From assembly GCF_000524195.1 (NCBI RefSeq), contig NW_020170486.1, forward strand, positions 134,435 through 198,434: 64,000 nt of DNA, written 5' to 3'. Made by a program: the position numbers and the translations under genes. The stretch is from Echinococcus granulosus (taxonomy: Eukaryota > Platyhelminthes > Cestoda > Cyclophyllidea > Taeniidae). Of the stretch, positions 45,501 through 57,713 are shown piece by piece. The notes beneath the pieces were generated by a model that made no database searches, was not told where the DNA came from, and was given only the letters and a program-made list of their open reading frames with translations. Every line of letters starts with the position of its first letter. Position 1 is the first letter of the stretch.

Positions 45501-48500
45501 TAAGCCTTTTTGCCCTTGCACACCCCTGAATGAGCACACGATGATTTCATCCTTTAAACTAGCCTAAAATTCTTCTTTGAAATTCCACCATGATGATTTC
45601 ATCTAGTGGATCAAACATGTTGGCGACAGAAGGTCATTTGTCTGTGAGCCAGGTTTATAGGGTCACACGCCGTAGAAGTACCTAATCAAGTAGACTACGA
45701 ACAGCTTACCCTCAGGCAGGACACACGGTTAGAAAAACACTGGTACAACAAGTAGCAAAAGGGCCTACTCGAAGTTTCTTACAAAAACAACAACTTTTTT
45801 CTGAAGCAATCACGTGCCTAATTGGAGGCGAGGTCTACAACATGGAAAGGCAAAAAAAACTAAAACCAGTAATTGGGTCAGTGAGCAATGAAAATCTTGA
45901 AAATGAAAAGAAAGATTAGTTAACAACTGATGCAACTTGGTAGAAACGAGGGCGAGACTTTGTGATGACCTCCGCAAAAAGGTAAAAATGAGCCTAAACT
46001 TTGCAGTGAATGCAAAATTACAAGGTAAAACGGTGAAAGGGGAAATGAACACTAAAAAATGAGAAAGGAATTAATGGACTAAGCGCAGTCACAACATAAA
46101 CAGGTAAGTTGGCTAAAAGATAGCTAAAACTTGGAAAAAAAGAAGAGCCTAGAATTGGGTATCGTAACTACAGGAAAAAAGCACAATCCTGCAGAGACAA
46201 GACAAGGACATTCTCCCACTTTCGAGGTGTGCACAATGTTAAAGTGAGAAGTGAAATGACAAAGTCTCTAACCACGAACCCCACGGTCGAAAACGACCCA
46301 GGCGATAAAGAACCAGGAGTAGTGTCACCCGAGGCGATGGACGTGTGCTCTGTCGCCATCATGGGTGAAGTACCGCATCGGCGAGCGCCTCCACGAAAGG
46401 GCAATTGAGGTCTGGCATTCAGCTTCGCCGCCAGCTCTTCCTTTAAATAACGGCATAGAAGACGATTATTAGTAAACTAAAACTCTTGAATTAGGTAAGA
46501 AGAATGCAGCCAAGCCGGAGCAATTTACACAAAATGCATTAAAGCACCAAAAATAATTATTTTGGAGGGAGGTGGGGAAGACAACTGAATGCACTTTCCC
46601 ATAAAGGGAGAGAGGAACGAGGTGCTGTTAAAGCAACACACAAAAAAAAACATTCACTGGAAGTAAGACCTCGACGGCATTGAGCAGTTCATCTACCTGT
46701 CACGGGAGACAATGTGTCACACTGTATCTGGTTTTCGCATTGCCAATAAAACAACAATTTAAGCAGTGCAACATTTCTTTGTTAAGAATAGCCTCTCAAG
46801 GAAGGAGGTCTTGCACAAACACAATATTATAAACACTTCCATTCGAGTGAGATTTGTGTAGAATCAACTCATCGTAGGTTAGCGAGGATGCAATGTTTGA
46901 TCCATTCAGAAACCCAAAACGGAGCATAAATAAGTGCACAACGACTGAAACACTCAAAATAAACAAAAAGATATAAATACCTGTAGCATAAAAAACAGCA
47001 TACCAACCACAGAAAAAGACACAACAGGCTGTCAAACACGTCTACCATATCCGATTTGGCCGATGCGGCCTGGGTAGAGACCATCTGTCAACCACGGTGT
47101 CACGAAAATAAACACTAAACTGAACCTCGACTTGGCAAAAAAGGCTCCCATTGTATGTATCTTGAAAAATGATGGATTGATTGCCGTTTTTTATTAACTT
47201 TTTTAGAAGAACGTGGCAAATAAATAACCCCATTCCGGTTATAAATATGGTTGAAGGAGAAAAAAATAAAAGTGTGTATGCACAAAATGTACGGATAATT
47301 TTTCACTCTCTTACCATAAAATCGCTATTCATGGTCCTTTAATGGCTGAGTAAACCACCAGTTGACTTTGGCTAGTGTGTGCAATACACCGCGACGATTG
47401 GACTGACTGACGGACTGGCTACTTGGGCTACTTCACAAGCCTAAACGGAGGGTGTTGAAGCATGCACACCCCAACATAGCAACAGCATGCACACACACAC
47501 ACACATACACGCACTGAGGTAACGCGCGATTTAAGCAATGGTATTGGTTAACAACGCGAGCGCATTCGAGCGTACCCTCACTCACACACCCAGCACGCAA
47601 GCTCACTAGCACGCACGCACTCACCCACACGCATCACGAATGTTACGGAACAACGTGGATAGACAGACAAGCAGGTAGGTACACTGAGGTAACGCACAAC
47701 CTTAGCTATGGTATTGGTTGATAATGCGGACGCACGCGAGCATACCCCTCACGCACAAGCTCAGTACCACGCACGCACGCACAGGCATCACAAGGCAGGA
47801 CGAAGCAGCAGGTGCACAAGTAGATAGACAGACAGGCACGTACGCACACGCACGCACGCACCCACACAGGACTAGTGAGTAGAGCAGACAGGCGAGAGCG
47901 TGCAGTGGAAAGCGTTGAGTCAGTTGAAGGGCGTGACGACGTACCCCAACGTGCCTGCGCTGGCGCCTCGGTGAACCGACGCGGCATACGTCTAAGCGTG
48001 GATATATGGGATGGACCAGGGCCGAGAAGTGCACTTTTTGGGTACTTAAGGCAGCCAAGATGATCCATTAAAAGGCACAAAGTGCATGGGAAAGCCACCC
48101 CAAATAGCAGGAGTAGAAGGGCATGTTATAAATGGATGTCTCACCTCCAACTGTCTCTGGAGTGGCATACCAACGTGCTGATTAAGCAGATCTATGTTGG
48201 GTCAGAATTGGTGAAACGCGAACAGCAAACAGGTTAAAATGCCATTGAGGCAGTTTAGAGGATTCGAGCACTAACGAGCACGAACGATAGCACTAGGTTC
48301 ATGCCAAAACAAGGTGCGGTCAGCTCGACACTTCCAAATGTGCCTGAGACTGCGGGAAAACACGTTGGGGTGTGGCCAAACAAATGAGGGAGGAGGGAAG
48401 TGGAATTACAGATGCACTGGAAAGGGGAAACAGAAATACACGCGAGTGGTGCATAAATTATTTGCAATGTGTACCATAATCTAATGCTGTTGTTGCAAAT

Positions 48501-50930
48501 GTCGGTATGTTTATTTAAGTACACGAATGCATTATTCTACGAACCACAAAAAACGCTATTTGGCAAAGGTGATACTTGAGAACGCCGGCTGTCTGTTTTA
48601 TGGGATTAAAAAGATTAATGTGCCTACTTATTAAGGCACAAGTAGCAATTGACGGATGATCGGAGTCAGTAAATCTACTGCTGCCTAGCGCCCCACAACC
48701 ACCGAAAAGAACAAATTAATTAGGAAATGATGCCTTTTAATTGGGAGTAACTGCATCAGAGAGCGTAAGACTAACAAAGAAACAAATAAAACCAGGCTTG
48801 GAGGTGATAATAAAAACAATCTGAGACCTCCACCAAATGGCATTTCCTGCGTATGCGTGTGTGTGGTCTACCATTCCTCGAAGCGTGCTGATTGTTGTTC
48901 GCCAACAACACGAATCGAGATAGCTGCATGGTATTTTCTAAAATTCTTCAAGGTGCCTTAAATCATAACGCAAGCGTAGCATGAATACATCGAAAGCATC
49001 GAAGAAGCGAACGGCCTGTCCCAAATATTGAAGATTTGTGAACCCAAAGTTGAAACAGATGAGAGGAGGTAAAAAGAGGAAGCTCATTAAAAATCATCAA
49101 CTTACCCGAAATCTACTCGGTATGGGAGGTAAACGCCCTGGAGAAGGGTGTGGATGACGTTCAATCAAGTTTCCCACCGAACTGGCGCGATTAACTACCT
49201 GATTTTCAGCTCCATTCTCCCTGGAATGATAAAAGACCTTTTAATAGAAGGAACAAAGTGAGGTTTTGCACTGCTCTGACGAAAGACAATGAACAGTGCC
49301 TGGCATACAGCGGACACCGATCTTCAAATTTGATGATATTTTGCCAAGTAGGCTAATGAGGAATAAGGGTCTCGCGTGAGCAGGGAGTAATAAACTGATA
49401 CTTAGCTATTCAGACAAAAAACTAGCAATTCCCACATTTTTCGTGACTTGACAGGAGGAAGTGCAGATAGGAATAAAACAGTCACCGAAATAAGCGGAAA
49501 AGTCAGCGATCCCTTTAGATGACCTGGATTTGGGGAGAGGCGATTACTCACAAGTACACGATAAAGTAAAGGCCTTTCAATGCCGACTTTTTCAGTATTA
49601 CACACAGAAATTATCTGACGAATGACAATACACACGGATTAGTTCCACGGACCTGCAAGGTGGGACAGAGAACACAGGCAGGTCTTAGTAGTGCCCACCT
49701 CATTAAATATGCAATAAGACGAAAGCGATCAAGTACGGAAAGTCGGTAACACCAAAAATCAGCAAAAGTAGGATGGCTAAGTTTGTAATTCATGTAAAAA
49801 CCGCGGAAAAAAGTCCAGTTTATCCCTCCACTTAGTAATGGTGGAGTAAATAAGAGAGATAGGTAAAAAGTTGGATAAGACATTTCCTAAAAAAATAGCG
49901 AGATATGTACGACAACTAACTCCATAACTTAAACAAAATTAGCTTCACTAATACCACCGAAGAATGTTTAAATATTTTCGGAATAAAAACAACTTACCAG
50001 ATAGCAAATAGCGTTAAAATAACTTAAGAGAGCATAATAATGGATTCATCAAAAACCTGATGCAAACAACGCCCGAGTCACGCAATATTTATTTATTTAG
50101 GAAGGCATTTAAAATCTTGAGCAGGAGAGTAGTCCGGCGCACCTCAAAACGATACAAGGTTAAGCCCAATCAATGAGTGAGCAAAGAGGGGAAGACTAGG
50201 AGCAATCCGTTTTTGGCATAAGTAGTCGACAAATGTATCTATATACGTTTGACTCATTGAATGTCTAAGAAAACCGCTAGAGAAAATGTACCCTATGAAT
50301 GTCAAATGAATAGTAAATAAGGTGGAGAAGGTGAACTTATGGACCAACTTTGCTAAACAACATAAAAAACATTTAAGAAGTGTTAACATGTTAAAATGTT
50401 GATTTAAAATGTTAAGATGGAGTCATCCTGAACATTCAAGTGTAAAAACGAAAATCAAGCCAGTTCAAGTGCGTAAAAAAGCACACACTCCGAGCGCAAG
50501 CAGTAGTTAAAATAGTCATTATTAGGATTAGGAAAGTACCAAGATTCTAAAAGAGGGAAATAGGTAAAAATTGCAGAACATAATTCCGCCGTTATGCGAT
50601 ATTTATTTTATGACTCATACATGGGCAGACATCATAGTTAGGTAAAAAAAGTAACACAGTTGTCACCGAATTAAACTTCTAAGACTTAGCAAGTAGATTT
50701 ACATTAAAGTGAAAGCCTGACCAAAAAAACAGACTACGAAAGAATGTGGGAGCAAACCCTGCAATAGAGTAGAGGCACACAAGCTCGATTACCTTGGATT
50801 CTGTGAACAACCGCTCAAATTCGCCAAGTTTGGAAAACCTCTAACTACATCATCCAAGGAACCGTGTGTTTTGGTTTCCCTTGTTGGATGATGATCCCTC
50901 CCCAAAGCATGTCGGATATAACGGGCAAAC
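42532..50930 (-). CDS. Unidentified Ser/Pro-rich multi-exon gene
   Basis: Exons with phase-consistent junctions, 5' to 3': 50793-50930 (GSLDDVVRGFPNLANLSG), 49106-49220 (SSVGNLIERHPHPSP, RLPPIPSRFR), 46670-46696 (27-nt micro-exon VDELLNAVE), an exon starting at 46440 (EELAAKLNARPQLPFRGGAR), 44444-44884, 43141-43618 and 42532-42627 (ends KIFQQGRTT). Possible further exons lie near 48.15, 47.06 and 45.4 kb, and the 5' start is unresolved (an ATG at 51014 is a candidate). The central part is acidic and Ser-rich; the penultimate exon has TPIRTP and TPPP motifs. The last 32 residues look like an amphipathic helix. Short proline motifs and an LAAKLNARP-type helix recall actin- or scaffold-associated adaptors, but I cannot name a family. 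Introns carry CA repeats and a minisatellite. Confidence 0.55.
47510..47870. repeat. 170-bp minisatellite
   Basis: Two diverged direct copies start at about 47512 and 47682. They share CACTGAGGTAACGC and, after a short variable stretch, ATGGTATTGGTTRAYAAYGCG and long runs of CACGCACGCA. A partial third start (GATAGACAGACAGGCACGTA) lies at about 47822, matching GATAGACAGACAAGCAGGTA at 47659. It sits in an intron of the unidentified minus-strand gene. Overlapping long open frames here are by-products of the repeat. Confidence 0.75.
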
Positions 50931-51543
50931 CTGGTAAATGGGCTTTGATGTTTAACTGCTTAAACTGCTTTCAAAGTGAAACTTACCTGCTTTACGCTCA
51001 TCGCTATGAACCATCACACAATCTCGCTTGCGGATCGCCCAAACTACCAAGACGACTACGAACTCGCTCGTGTAACCGGCACAAACTAACATTACTTTAA
51101 ACAAAATTTTCTTGTTTTTGCGTATTGATAGATATCTTGGACGAAGATGACAAGACGACAAAAGATTATTAATTTGAATGTTTGCTGATGCAGTTACTTA
51201 TACTGATAACGAAGATATCACTGATTAAGTTAATGGGAGCTGCTCTCCAGCCGATATCAATAAATACAGACTACCTCACTGAACTGTGTAAAATCTATTC
51301 CCCATGAATCGACAGGATTTGCCGGTGCAACCCCCCTTACCCTGCCTGGTCTTTAATGCGCCAATGACCACCCCCAAACTATGTGAGAACTCGGAGCCCA
51401 CGCAACACACGAAGCCCAGCCAACCAAAGAGAACCTGGGTGCAAAGCACTACCCACACACTAGCCAGTAGCCTTAGCTGTGCAGCGCCTGCTAGGTGGAC
51501 ACTTATCAGCAACTCTTATTTACAAAACCAAGAAGTGGCGTAT
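50931..51543. other. Spacer or 5' region downstream of DDX47
   Basis: Likely holds the 5' end of the unidentified gene to its left and the DDX47 3' UTR. A plus-strand frame at 51304-51570 is not supported: it overlaps the DDX47 terminal exon antisense and has no domain. Confidence 0.4.
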
Positions 51544-53339
51544 CTAAATGTCATCCCCAGATTCTTCTGAATGTGGCTCGACAGACTCATTCGTATTTGC
51601 AAGGTCCAATTTTCGCTTCTTTGAGCGCCTCATCTCCATTCGTTTTTGGCGTTTGTCACTTGCACGAATAACCTGTAAAACAGAAAAAATATGCTCCGCT
51701 TTACCTTACACCACATTTGCAAGACAATAGAATACGCTTCAATGCGAGCCTACAATAAGTTTCATACAAACTAAAGACTTCCCACTAGCATAAAAATCGA
51801 CGCCTGATTCGCTATCAACACTCACCGATTTTGCATGAGCAGCGGCTTCGGCGACTTTACTAAGTAGTTGAGGATCTGTTTTGCAGGGATCAACCCAAGC
51901 CAGTTGTGTAATTTGGTAACCCAGAGTAGACTCAATAATTTTTAGACGAGTGACAGAATAGGGAGTGACGAGAGATACAGCTCGACCCGGACGTCCAGCA
52001 CGCGCCGTTCGACCCACGCGGTGAATGTAGTCCTTTGCAGCCTCGCTCCATGAAGCAGGATGACTTGGAATATCATAGTTGATAACCAACTGTACTTCGG
52101 GAATATCAAGACCTCTAAAGGAAAGAAGCACCTCACTCAGAAGAGCAAAATCAGACAGGAAAGTAAATAATTAATTCACTACCTGGAGGCTAAATCGGTG
52201 GCAACCATAACGCTGGCTTCACCCGATTTAAACTTTTGAAACGCAACTCCACGTTTATCTTGGCGCATCAAACCGTTCAGAATGACGACACGGTCCCTAC
52301 TGGTAATGAACCTGAGGATTTCACCCAGGCGAACTGATTCTCGAGCAGTAGCAACGAATACAATCGTCCGTGACTCACAGGTCTGAGAGAGCAAATGAAA
52401 ACGACAAGAATACATGAGAAAGGAGGAAATTTACTTTTTTGGCACAACAAAATTCGTTGCGAACGTTTTTGTACTCAAGAATGTGTTAAATACAAAGTTT
52501 GAGGCTTACGCTCCCACAAAGATCTGCCAATAGCTTCACTACATAAGCATCTTTCCGCTGATCTGGTAGGAATACAAATGCATGGTCCAGATTATCGACA
52601 GTTGTATATTTCTTCGCGGTTTCCAAACGCACAGGCATTCGAAGGCAGGCAGTTTGCAGCTTCTCGAGCTACGAAAAAGTCATACTAATATTGCTGACTC
52701 ACATTTCCGGACATAGTAGCTGAAAAAAGGTAAGTTTTGCGCTTCTCTGGCAGCTTGGACAAAATGGTTTCTAATTGCGAGTCAAAATTTCCACCGAGCA
52801 TTCGGTCGGCTTCATCCAAAACGAAATAGCGAATTCGTTGAAGACATAATTCCTTCGAATTCTCAATGTGATAGACTATTCTTCCAGGTGTACCAACAAT
52901 TATGTGGTGTTTCGTATTCTTCAAGACCTTATGCTGATCTTCAACGTGCTGGCCACCAACAAGACACAGAACTTTAAGCCCAAATTTGGAACCGATATCC
53001 AGAAAATGCTGCCTTATTTGAAGGGCAAGTTCTCGTGTTGGAGTTAGAATAAGAGCGTAATTATAGTGTGGTTTTCTCAAGAGATTCTGAAACAGCAAAT
53101 AACGAAAATGGACCCTACTTGGAGGATTGGGATCGCAAATGCTCCCGTTTTACCACTACCAGTTTCGGCTAAGCCGACAATATCTTTGCCTTGCAACGCA
53201 AAAGGAATAACCTTAAACTGAATATCTGTAGGCTTCTTCCAACCCAAGCCTTTGCAAGTATCACAAAGTTCTTCGCACACACCCTTTAAAGTGTAAATTT
53301 ACATCAAAATAAACTCACTAGGCACGCAAAAGATGACAT
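51544..53339 (-). CDS. DDX47: DEAD-box RNA helicase DDX47/Rrp3
   Basis: Seven exons: 53319-53339, 53119-53283, 52703-53086, 52510-52668, 52183-52382, 51826-52114, 51544-51672, giving 448 residues, close to the human protein. The start [22 protein letters not shown] matches the family N-terminus and places the ATG in a 21-nt first exon. Helicase motifs in order: Q motif GWKKPTDIQ, motif [10 protein letters not shown], Ia PTRELALQ, Ib TPGR, II DEAD, III SAT, IV-like [32 protein letters not shown]. The C-terminus is Lys/Arg-rich then acidic. Rrp3/DDX47 acts in the nucleolus in 18S rRNA processing. The first three introns are 35, 32 and 34 nt; later ones are longer. DDX49 is the nearest alternative, but the N-terminus and the motif context favour DDX47. 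Confidence 0.94.
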
Positions 53340-54002
53340 ATCCCCTCCTCCTAGATTAAAGATGAACGTGTTTACACCGAAATAGGTTCGAAACAGATAA
53401 GAAACAATGCTGAAACAACTTGAATGCAATTAACAGTCCTTCAATTTAGTTAGAAGTAAAAAGAGTAAATTAACAATATCGCACAAATGGACAAGTGTGT
53501 AGTCGCAATCAAACATAAAACAAAGATACCTAAAGGCATAGGTGATGCATATTAAATACACATGAAATAATATAACCAGGTAATGACCCACAACACGAAT
53601 AACGGGTACAGGGGGGAAACGTGATCAGAACCCTTTCTTGGTATTCGCCAAACTCGCAGCACGGTAAAACAATGAGTAGAAAAGCTTTATATCCAGTCGA
53701 GATCCTTCAAAAAGCACCTTTAAAATAGCGGAAAATAGAGTGTTTAGTAGGTTGCAGTGCCTATCACACCAATTTGTTGAGTAAAAAGTCGCCTATATAT
53801 GAGATCGTTTCCGACTGAAAAACCCAACAAAAGTATCTTTGCAAATGACTTGAAAATATTGACTACTTTGAATTACCAAAGAAGCGGCTCTCCGTGTTAG
53901 ATAATTTTAATTTGCACAGTGAATACGTGTTAGCCCAGCAGCAACTATTTAGCATTCCGCTCAGATCATTCAATGTTTTGGTTAACTGCGCAGGTTTATT
54001 AG
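53340..54002. other. Upstream region of DDX47
   Basis: AT-rich, without supportable coding frames on either strand. It should contain the DDX47 promoter. Nothing else was recognised. Confidence 0.5.
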
Positions 54003-54197
54003 CCTCCATATTATCTCCGTGCTTCAGAAGTCACGGCTGGTAGGCTATCATCTCTCCTTTTTGGCAAAAAATTGCTCCTACTTGATTGCGGACGCAGGAA
54101 ATTCTATAATATCATGTTATCAGACGAAATTACCAGTTGTGGAGACTTAAAAATCCCTATGATTAGATGTAAATCTGGACAAATGTCAAATTATTAA
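54003..54197 (+). pseudogene. Possible rhodanese-like (MAPK phosphatase type) exon or remnant
   Basis: A stop-to-stop frame of 64 codons has a good acceptor at about 54027. From there it reads VTAGRLSSLLFGKKLLLLDC, then GRRKFYN, and later SCGDLKIPMI. The pattern R-L-x2-L-L...K-x-L-L-x-x-D-C-x-R...Y-N is like the N-terminal CDC25-homology/rhodanese domain of dual-specificity MAP-kinase phosphatases. It has no ATG and I find no catalytic HCxxGxxRS domain nearby on this strand. It could be a decayed copy, an exon of a larger plus-strand gene, or a chance match. Confidence 0.25.
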
Positions 54198-54648
54198 AGG
54201 GTTTTCTTCTGCACTCGTCACACCTTAGTGGAATCTTTAGGAACCAAGACTGTTGTTAACGGTTGTCATGAGACAGGGATGTATTCGATTCCAACTTCTG
54301 TGATGCATTCCCTGCTTTAACCCTACCATTAAATTTGTTCTTGCTGCAAAATGCATAGGAGGAGAGCAACTCACTAACGACTGCTCATTTTCATACTACT
54401 GGAGCTTCATATATACATCTTCTTTGAAACAGATCCCTCTAATTGACGACATTGTTTTAAGCTGCTTAAGGGGGCGAGTACTCTGCACTCATTCTTTTTG
54501 TCACCCTCTTTTTATGTCAGAGTTTTCTAAATGTCCACCTGTTACCCATTCTGCGATTAGGGATATGGAGGTAGTAACGTAGTCAACTATATGCCGGAAT
54601 TTTCTAAATTACTCGACATCATTTCACTAGCCTTTGTGCCTCTTGCAG

Positions 54649-55056
54649 GATACAAGCTTGGCGTCATTGCTTAGGGCGGGCGCAAGACCCCTTCCGCTCG
54701 CAGTCAACGCAGTTTCAGCCACCCGCCTTAATTCCCCTTTGTCTGTGGCTGAATGGGATTCACCTCCACAGTACGGAAGCGAAATCACCACCAAGGTTTA
54801 TTCGGCAAAGCGCACTGTCCCAGCAGCTGGTACACTTAACAACTCTCTCATCCCCCTACCTCTCCACTAGACCGCCCCAATCGGCATGCATCATTCTGCG
54901 TTAGCATCTACCAATCTTCGTGAAATATTTAGAAAACATCGACTTCTCGCTACCCAAGACCACATTCTTCCTACGCCTGACACAATCGAACGGCGGACAG
55001 GAACGCTGCACATCCACTCAGGAAAACGACCACACAGCGCCTGGATTAGGTTGTAG
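54649..55056 (+). CDS. Candidate plus-strand exons, unrecognised
   Basis: Two coding-like segments join in phase: 54649-54795 (begins DTSLASLLRAGARPLPLAVN) and 54871-55056 (TAPIGMHHSALASTNLREIF and on to SAWIRL, then TAG). The first has the acceptor CCTCTTGCAG; the second has a pyrimidine-rich acceptor ending at 54870. No ATG-bearing first exon was found, unless the ATG at 54886 is used. No domain is recognised. They may belong with the rhodanese-like exon at 54.0 kb. Support is composition and splice signals only. Confidence 0.25.
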
Positions 55057-55411
55057 AATGGGCGTACCCAGTTCCACCACTTTGGCAGCCACCTTTTCAA
55101 CAATCTGTGGGCTCCTCGTGCATCTCGCACCCGCATTAGTTGCACAGCAACCGCTCTGCGCAGTACTAAAAGGGTAAGAGACCTAGCAGTGCTGTAAAAA
55201 CACTGCGGTCTCTCAACCTTGACACAGAGAGGTACCCCAACCTCACCATTGCCCCCTTCACTAGGCCCTTCCCCTGACGATAGAAAGAGGCACACAAGTG
55301 CCTTGAACATTTCAGACGATGATCAATGAAAAGGCAAAAGGAGGCACCAGTTACTACTGCTTAACTTAGCAGAGTAAAACAAATGCTTGTAAAGGTTCAC
55401 CTTTTCTTCGC

Positions 55412-57713
55412 TCATTGGCGTGGCTTACGCACGTTAGTAGGAGCTGCACTAGAAGGAGGAGTCGCAACAGAAGGCACACAGCTGCCATCAGTAGTCGCTT
55501 GTGCCGCAGGTTTGGTTGATTTAACCTCATTTTGAGGTAGCTTTACATTTCCTGATGCCTTCGTGGAAGAAGGCGATTTGGCGTTGCCAGTTGTGGCCAC
55601 TTTGCTCTCGGCCTTGTCCTCCAGAGACATCTTTGCTACCGAATCAGCCACATCACCTTTCTGCTGATCAATCGGCGCAGTATGGACAAACGGGATTTTC
55701 TCCTTAAGAGCTACAGAAGAACACATAAGAGGACTTTATCTTCACGCAGCTACATAAGTGACAACGAATGGCTTGTCAAAGTCGTACCCTCAGGCATGAA
55801 CTCGCGAATCGCCTCCGGCACAACAATACCATCGGTGGTCTGATAGTTCTCCAAGATAGCACAAATCACCCTAGTAGTTGCACACATGGTAGCGTTCAAC
55901 ATGTGCACATACTCGACCTAAAGCACGGAGTCACTTCAACGGAGTTGTACATACATTAACGTACTTCGGTTAATACAAAAAAATATCTTTAATTTGCCAA
56001 TAAATAAACACCTCACCTCCCTGCCCATCTTTTTGGTCTGCCCAAAGCGAATGCCAAGACGACGAGACTGATAGTCAGTGCAGTTGCTGCAAGAGACAAG
56101 TTCACGGAAGGCTTTTGAGCCCGGATACCAGCCCTCCAGATCGTACTTCATTGCAGCTGCATTGTTAAGCTCACCCGAAACGATAGACACTACTCGATAT
56201 GGAATCCCCAGAATCTAGATAGAGGAAATGAAGTAAAGTCGAGTTTAGGTCGCGTGCACACACATTAATTAAGCCGCTTAAGAAAACACAGAAGTCGCTC
56301 CAAGGCAACCTCACCTCAAAGAAACTTTCAGCGGTGGAAATCATCTCGTCGAACATCTCCCAAGAGGCGTTGTCGTATGGTGAAGTGATACAAAACTGTT
56401 CAACCTAGAAATAAACGCGTCCAAGAGCCGGTTAAAAGGCATTAATGAATTACGGATAAAAAGTAGAAAAGACAAACGATAAAATGTGGAATAATCGAAC
56501 AAGTGCTTCAATAAACGAACCTTTTCAAATTGATGAACACGGAAGATGCCACGGGTGTCACGGCCGTGACTTCCCACCTCCTGCCTAAAGCAAGTGGAAA
56601 TGCCGGCATATCGAAGGGGCAGATCCGCAGGAGACACCCATTCACCACGATGATATGCCGCAATCGGTTGTTCCGATGTCGCAATCAGATATTTTACCTC
56701 TTCTTCAGCGTCGTTACTACGATCACCAATGGCTTCACGCTTGCCTATCACTTTGTACAATTCCTCATCGAATTGAGATAGCTGTGCCACTTCTTGCATC
56801 ACCTCCTTACGCATGAAAAACGGTGTGTAGAGGGGTACATATTTGCGCTCATACAGCATCCTTAGAGCCAGGTTAATAATAGCCTGCTCCAAAAACACCA
56901 AAGGTCCCTAAAACAATTACGATAAAATAGTTCACTTGAACAGGTCACCAGAATATCTGCCACTAATCAGAGCCTAAAATTACCTTCAAAAAGTAGCACC
57001 GATTACCAGATATAGCTGTTCCGCGATCGCCATCATATCCGTCCACCATTTGGACCAAATCCACATGTGAATATTGTTTTACGACCGAGGCATCCCCAAA
57101 CGTGCGAATGACTTTATTGTTTTCCTACGCTAACTATGAGGTAAGGTGGAGACAATCACCTCATCGTCAGATATAGGAACCTCGGGATGTAAAATATTTC
57201 CAATTTCATAAACCAGGTCGTTTCTTGACTTCTCCAATTCATCCGAAAGCTTCTGTTGTTTTTTTATTGTTTCATCAATACAGATCGTCAATGTTTTAAT
57301 TTGACAAATATTTAGGCCCTAAAATTGCGGAGCAAAATGAATCGCATCATACGTCAATTTGTTCCTGAGTAATTTCAATTATGTTTTCCATGATCTCAGA
57401 AGGAAGCACAGAATCACTACCCGCCAATTCCTTTGCCTATGGGGAAGATGAAAACAGTTATCCATGCACCTTCATCTTCTTCCCGATAGTTTTGCTGCAC
57501 ATGTTCTTTGAGCGATTTAAACGATCACACGCAGAACGTGCTATGTAAAAAAATCTTGACGAGGAGCGCATATAAACCTTTACGCCACTGTTCATCGAGA
57601 TCAATTATTTTGTCAACAGCCTCTGGGTTCTTGTACCGATTCCTTTCATTTTTTCGTAGTAAATCAGGATCACCTCCCTTATCGGTTCTGAAAAGATCAA
57701 GCGATAGAACCAT
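55412..57713 (-). CDS. SARS1: Cytosolic seryl-tRNA synthetase
   Basis: Ten exons: 57578-57713, 57470-57540, 57353-57436, 57160-57318, 56984-57124, 56521-56907, 56315-56404, 56017-56214, 55788-55917, 55412-55710, giving 564 residues. The start [16 protein letters not shown] is that of the cytosolic enzyme, followed by the tRNA-binding coiled-coil arm (about 40-170). The class II core has motif 2 [20 protein letters not shown] and motif 3 [11 protein letters not shown]. Other landmarks are [12 protein letters not shown] and [17 protein letters not shown]. The enzyme charges tRNA-Ser (and tRNA-Sec) with serine. The last 90 residues are an Ala/Lys/Pro/Ser-rich extension, also present but different in vertebrates. 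The first four introns are 37, 33, 34 and 35 nt, and all lie in the 5' third; later introns are 76 nt or more. Confidence 0.97.

Noticed and set aside
47702..48098. Two overlapping minus-strand frames of 118 and 130 codons
   Set aside because: They arise from the CACGCACG-rich minisatellite and its flank, which is open in several frames at once.
51304..51570. 88-codon plus-strand frame
   Set aside because: Antisense to the DDX47 3' end; no domain and no acceptor or donor logic.
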